Program-made: the position numbers and the translations under genes
In this document: positions 60,044 to 64,000 of the stretch, piece by piece
How positions within the stretch are numbered: position 1 is the first letter of the stretch
Layout of the letters: each line of letters starts with the position of its first letter
Source of the DNA: Archegozetes longisetosus
Taxonomy: Eukaryota > Arthropoda > Arachnida > Sarcoptiformes > Trhypochthoniidae
Length of the DNA stretch: 64,000 bases
Assembly: GCA_018873245.2 (NCBI GenBank)
Contig: JAEMBT020000008.1
Span: 8,586,238-8,650,237, forward strand
Direction of reading: 5' to 3'
The notes under the pieces: model-generated
Told to the model about the DNA's origin: nothing
Database searches by the model: none
The model's input: the letters and a program-made list of their open reading frames with translations, nothing else

Positions 60044-63000
60044 GATAGTCTCTATATTTTAAGTCTCACTGATAATATTGTTGTCGTATTCTCACAATAA
60101 AAATCTAATTGGTTTGTATCTGGCTAAACGCTTCACTTTAATTAATAAATGATTCAAAATATAATATATCTTGCAATAGTCATGTTGGGCGGGTTAAAAA
60201 ATTCAGTTATGGATTGGGCAGATTTAAGTTAGCTCGAGTATCCGACGAGCGGGTCAGTTTGTCAATTTGTCAAACTTGCAGACCACTACTCCAAAACGCT
60301 TAATGAGGAATAAAAATATTCACTTATCGAAAGTTTTGAAATGCAATATTGATTATATTCCCTATAATATTAGCCATTATCTAATTGAAATCTTTCATTA
60401 GAAAAATATGAGAAAAATTGAGAAAAAAGAAAAGAAAAATGTTCCAGTTAATTAATTAATGATATAAAATAACGTTTATATGCGCTTTCTTTATATTTTT
60501 CAACAATTCATCTCAAATTTAATAACATAAAAATTTGTGAAATTTTAATATTTTTTAAAAATCTTTCTACATTTATTAAAAAGGTAAATGAAGTTTTGAT
60601 TAGTGTTATAAAAAGAAAATTTCTAGATTCTTTCTTGAGTAAATTTTTGAAATGTTTCTACAATTATTTCAAGGGCATAGAATTTTCTTCCCAATTAAAA
60701 TATACTGCCCCTCAGATTCATATAGAAGTAGAATTTTTTGACAGCTGCCTTTAAGTCCTTATGAATAAAATTACGTAAGTATTTTTAGACAAAATAACTT
60801 CAAAAATTAAATTATACTGAAAACCAGAAAGTTATATAAGGTATAAATAGTAATTACTGTTAGATAACCACATGTCATTTTTAAAATAATCGTAAGTCTT
60901 TGAATTTGAATATCAATTAATGAGTGAATAATTTTTGATGATATAAATAATTTTCTACTAATTAATTTTGTTTAAATAGGAGCTTTGTGTCATGCTATGA
61001 GAAATTTACTTTATCCAAAAGAGATTCACAGAATTTCTCGATTATTAAAGAGAAATTATCTCTCGAGAAAGTATCTTAAGAACTTCCTTTTTATAACACT
61101 ACTACAAGGCCTTCGCTCGAAGAATCATTAAGTTTTAAACTTTATTTTTAATTACAAAATGTGTTTTATAGCCTACAAAAGAATTTTGGAATAGAATATG
61201 GCCTATATTTAAAACATTACCACATCAAATATAAAGATTGAACGCATTGATAAAATCATTAGAACTTTAAACATTATTGAAGATTAAAGTTTGACAATAT
61301 CTGGAATAATGAAAAATTGATACAAATTTCTTAAAATTTATAACCATCTAACATTAAATTAAAGAGAAAAACTTAGAATCATTTCAAAAAATTAAATTCT
61401 TTTATCAAAGTATTTTTCTAGTCTAGAGGTATTTGCACGAGATATTTTGATAGGTGGTCAGAGCAAAAACTGCAGGCGATAGAGAATTAGTTTATTTTAG
61501 TGAATTTTACATAAGAAATAGAATTGATGTCAATTCAGTTAATAATCAATGAGTTAATCAAAAAATATTTTTGAATGCTTCAAGTGTCGAACAGTGTAAG
61601 ATCTAAGATCTTGAAACGACTAAACTTGACTTTTTATTGCTTCAGTTTAAAACAGCATTCCACTTCAATCTCATCTTTGACAGTCGTTCAAAATGTGTTC
61701 AGCAGGTTAAGTTTTGGAGGGTTATTCATACAAATATTATACTGCAGAAGTATTTTTGTTTCTTGAGAGGCAATGTCGCATTGCTTTAGCCTTCGTGTAT
61801 AAATAAATTTATTTATTTCCAGTTTTATTTTGAATGAAAGTGACCTTCAACTGAAAGCACACTATCAGATGATTTCAAAAAGGGATAGCATTGAGTTTGA
61901 GAATAGCTTTTCGAAAATAACTGCCGTCCCAACTTTGCCCAAATTCTTTAACTACTGAAGTTTTTAACTATGAAATTATGAATATTCCAATTTAGCCATG
62001 ATTTGGTACTAGTTCGCAACAGCGTTTACTTTCATCGACATCTTCTTTCCTCTTGGCCCAAACATAATCACTGGTGGCTGGGCTTACGAATGAGCCAAGC
62101 ACAAAAAACCACCAGAAGGTTCCAAGGTTTCAAGTTCCAACTACTTTGTCATCAATTCTAAAGCCATTTGCAAAGCTGGAGCCTGTCTTTAATATAGGTT
62201 AGTGTTTTGAGAAGTTTGGCGATGACATGAAAGGCTTTTATTCCTTCGTTTTCATTAAACCATCTTATCGTTTAACGTGAAACTTATTTTCCTCTTCTCT
62301 ACAATTCTCGGAGCAACAATATTGTTACATTATTTTCTTTTGTTACTCGGTGCCATCACAATTTTTATGTTTTCTTCATTCAAAGATTGGTGTCAATTGC
62401 TGGCATATCTTACAAAGCAAACATCTAGCTTTTTATTCAACAATCACTGATCCAATTTGTTGACCGTCAAACATTCACTTTCAATCCAAGCTCTTGAAAT
62501 GAATGCAGTTATGGCATTGTTAACTTCTCGAGGTACAGTTCTTTCAATTCTGTCACTCGTTCCCTTTTTCATTATCATAAGTTCCATACATTGAAATAAT
62601 TCGAAATTAATTCAAACACATTAAAACTTAAAAGAACAAAAATGTTAAACACAAAGTCAGCTGTTTATGATAACTGATAAAACGAAAAAGCAAGCGATTC
62701 CAATGTTTAAGTATTGTTTTGAAATTTCGTGAATCAATCCCATTTTGAAAGTATATAGGTTTTTAGATTTCAACTCGATCCACTGATTAGCAGTTTTCGC
62801 TTTGACCTATCAAAAATCTTTTACAACCCTTTTAATATCAAATAATGCGTTGAAAATATAACTATTTCAGCTATTAATAGTAGGATAACATCTAGAAATA
62901 TGTTCTTAGCTATAATATAAGAAAAATGTTAAACATATGAGTAGAGAGATAGCGATTAATCAGTTTTCAAGTTTAGTTCAATAGCTATTAATAGTTTTGA

Positions 63001-63838
63001 ATACTTTTCTAATTGAATACATATCTCATAGCATTTTTTCAATGCAATCAATTGTTAATTCGACATAATATGTGGTAAAAGGAACGCAAAATAGCTATTC
63101 AATAAAAACTAGAGTGAGAACAAAATCAGTACTTTTTCAGTTTTTAGTGTACAGTTATTAATAATTTAGGCCAAAGGAGGATTCCGTTACAACATTGGCC
63201 CTTCCCCTCAAAAATGGATAAAATATATATTTTTAAAACATGGGGAAAAAACCAATTGAACTCATTTATAATGCAAAATGTTGAGTTTTATCGTATTTGT
63301 TGTTTTTTGTGCAATTCTTTAAAAACATCAACAAAAAAATGATGTGAAAAATCGAATTTTAGATGAATAAAAATGGAAAAGAATATGATTTTTTGCAAAT
63401 GAAAAAATTTTAATTAATGAAAAGATTAATAAGGAAGCTTGAAAAAATATTTATGTAAAGTTTCAAACTCAGCATATTTCATTGCAAAGTTGACATTCTT
63501 GAGTGATGAACCTTAGATAAAGGAGGGGTAGGAATAAGCACTGAAAACTTGCCGATCGAGTGATTTTGATCAAATTCAATATAGTTATAGTCCATGTCCA
63601 ACTATTAAGTTTGACCAAAGGTTTGACCCGATTCCGCACCTCGCGCGAGATTTAAAGTGTTTTAATCTAAAATGCGGAAAACTTTATTTCAGCGAAACGG
63701 GACAAGGTAGAAACACCAAACCAACGCATATATGAGTGAAAATTGATTTTAAACAATATGTGAACATTTCAAAACCAGTACTATACGTACAAATATATTT
63801 CATGAAAAAGTGAAAATTTTGAAATTTTCCACTAACTT
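60044..63838. other. A+T-rich stretch with decayed traces
   Basis: No supportable gene. The patch at 60180-60300 (gggcgggtt / gagcgggtcag) looks like a transposon scrap. At 61990-62600 (minus) composition is more balanced and fragments such as TFWWFFVLGSFVSPATSDY and TVPREVNNAITAFISRAWI read without stops, but in different frames. This is possibly an old gene or transposase that I cannot identify. Near 63600-63700 there is another balanced patch with nothing recognised. Confidence 0.4.
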
Positions 63839-63937
63839 TGCCCATAGAGTCCCCAAAGATTTTTTTCTATGTAATTATAGAGTAACATCTCCCCTACTTA
63901 AAACAACAAAAAAACTTTTGGGGACTCTATGGGCAAA
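63839..63937. repeat. ~29-bp inverted repeat near the window end
   Basis: ttgcccatagagtccccaaa (63839) and tttggggactctatgggcaa (ending 63937) are exact inverse complements over at least 20 bp and continue imperfectly through an A/T run, around a ~40-bp spacer. They could be the ends of a tiny MITE or one boundary of a longer element continuing outside the window. Confidence 0.85.
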
Positions 63938-64000
63938 AATAATATTGACAAAAAACTAACCGGTGTAATGTATTCGCAATTGTAAATATAAATATACACA

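Noticed and set aside
1..64000. CRISPR array, bacterial operons or phage genes
   Set aside because: No regularly spaced identical repeats with unique spacers. The genes have spliceosomal introns and animal-type families; the only bacterial-like gene is the intron-containing GNAT.

Overview
The window is A+T-rich eukaryotic DNA, about 70-75% A+T by eye. Genes are sparse, have introns and occur on both strands. There are GA and TA microsatellites and many terminal-inverted-repeat (TIR) DNA transposons. The gene set (an arthropod-type gustatory receptor, short ADAMTS-like secreted metalloproteases, a DUF1057 alpha/beta-hydrolase, an RCC1-repeat/kinase relic) suggests an arthropod, most likely a chelicerate and plausibly an acariform mite. 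Group and species are inference.

Layout. Positions 1-28.8 kb are essentially empty: microsatellites, one 138-bp miniature transposon (MITE), one small G+C islet, and no supportable gene. From 28.8 to 30.3 kb lies a minus-strand DUF1057-type alpha/beta-hydrolase broken by two frame changes, with a decayed partial copy beside it. At 34.6-36.5 kb is a minus-strand three-exon bHLH transcription factor gene whose first intron carries a 567-bp piggyBac-like MITE flanked by TTAA. From 37.8 to 46.4 kb is a chemosensory/protease cluster: metalloprotease 1 (+, two exons, with two inverted-repeat elements in its intron), a three-exon gustatory receptor (-), a truncated duplicate of a metalloprotease 3' end interrupted by a MITE, metalloprotease 2 (-, two exons), and a decayed copy of metalloprotease 1 exon 1 (+). 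At 47.3-47.8 kb is a minus-strand two-exon GNAT acetyltransferase that looks bacterial in type and is a horizontal-transfer candidate.

From 48 kb rightward mobile DNA dominates. There is a ~970-bp TIR element, then a decayed RCC1-repeat plus protein-kinase gene (+). A 2,425-bp hAT transposon, now dead, sits inside that gene with a perfect 8-bp target duplication. The same pseudogene contains a ~290-bp-arm hairpin. Next come a possible LTR relic, a decayed multi-membrane-span gene, and a nearly 3-kb palindrome with a mariner/Tc1-type deletion derivative in one arm. After that are a second transposase fragment, a 380-bp fold-back and unassigned A+T-rich DNA.

Gene structures were assembled by eye from reading frame, splice sites and family motifs. 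Intact-looking genes are the bHLH factor (180 aa), metalloproteases 1 and 2 (346 and 338 aa), the gustatory receptor (402 aa) and the GNAT (165 aa). They do not form a pathway. The repeated theme is local tandem and inverted duplication of secreted or chemosensory genes, followed by decay and TE insertion. I found no CRISPR array, rRNA or canonical tRNA gene.
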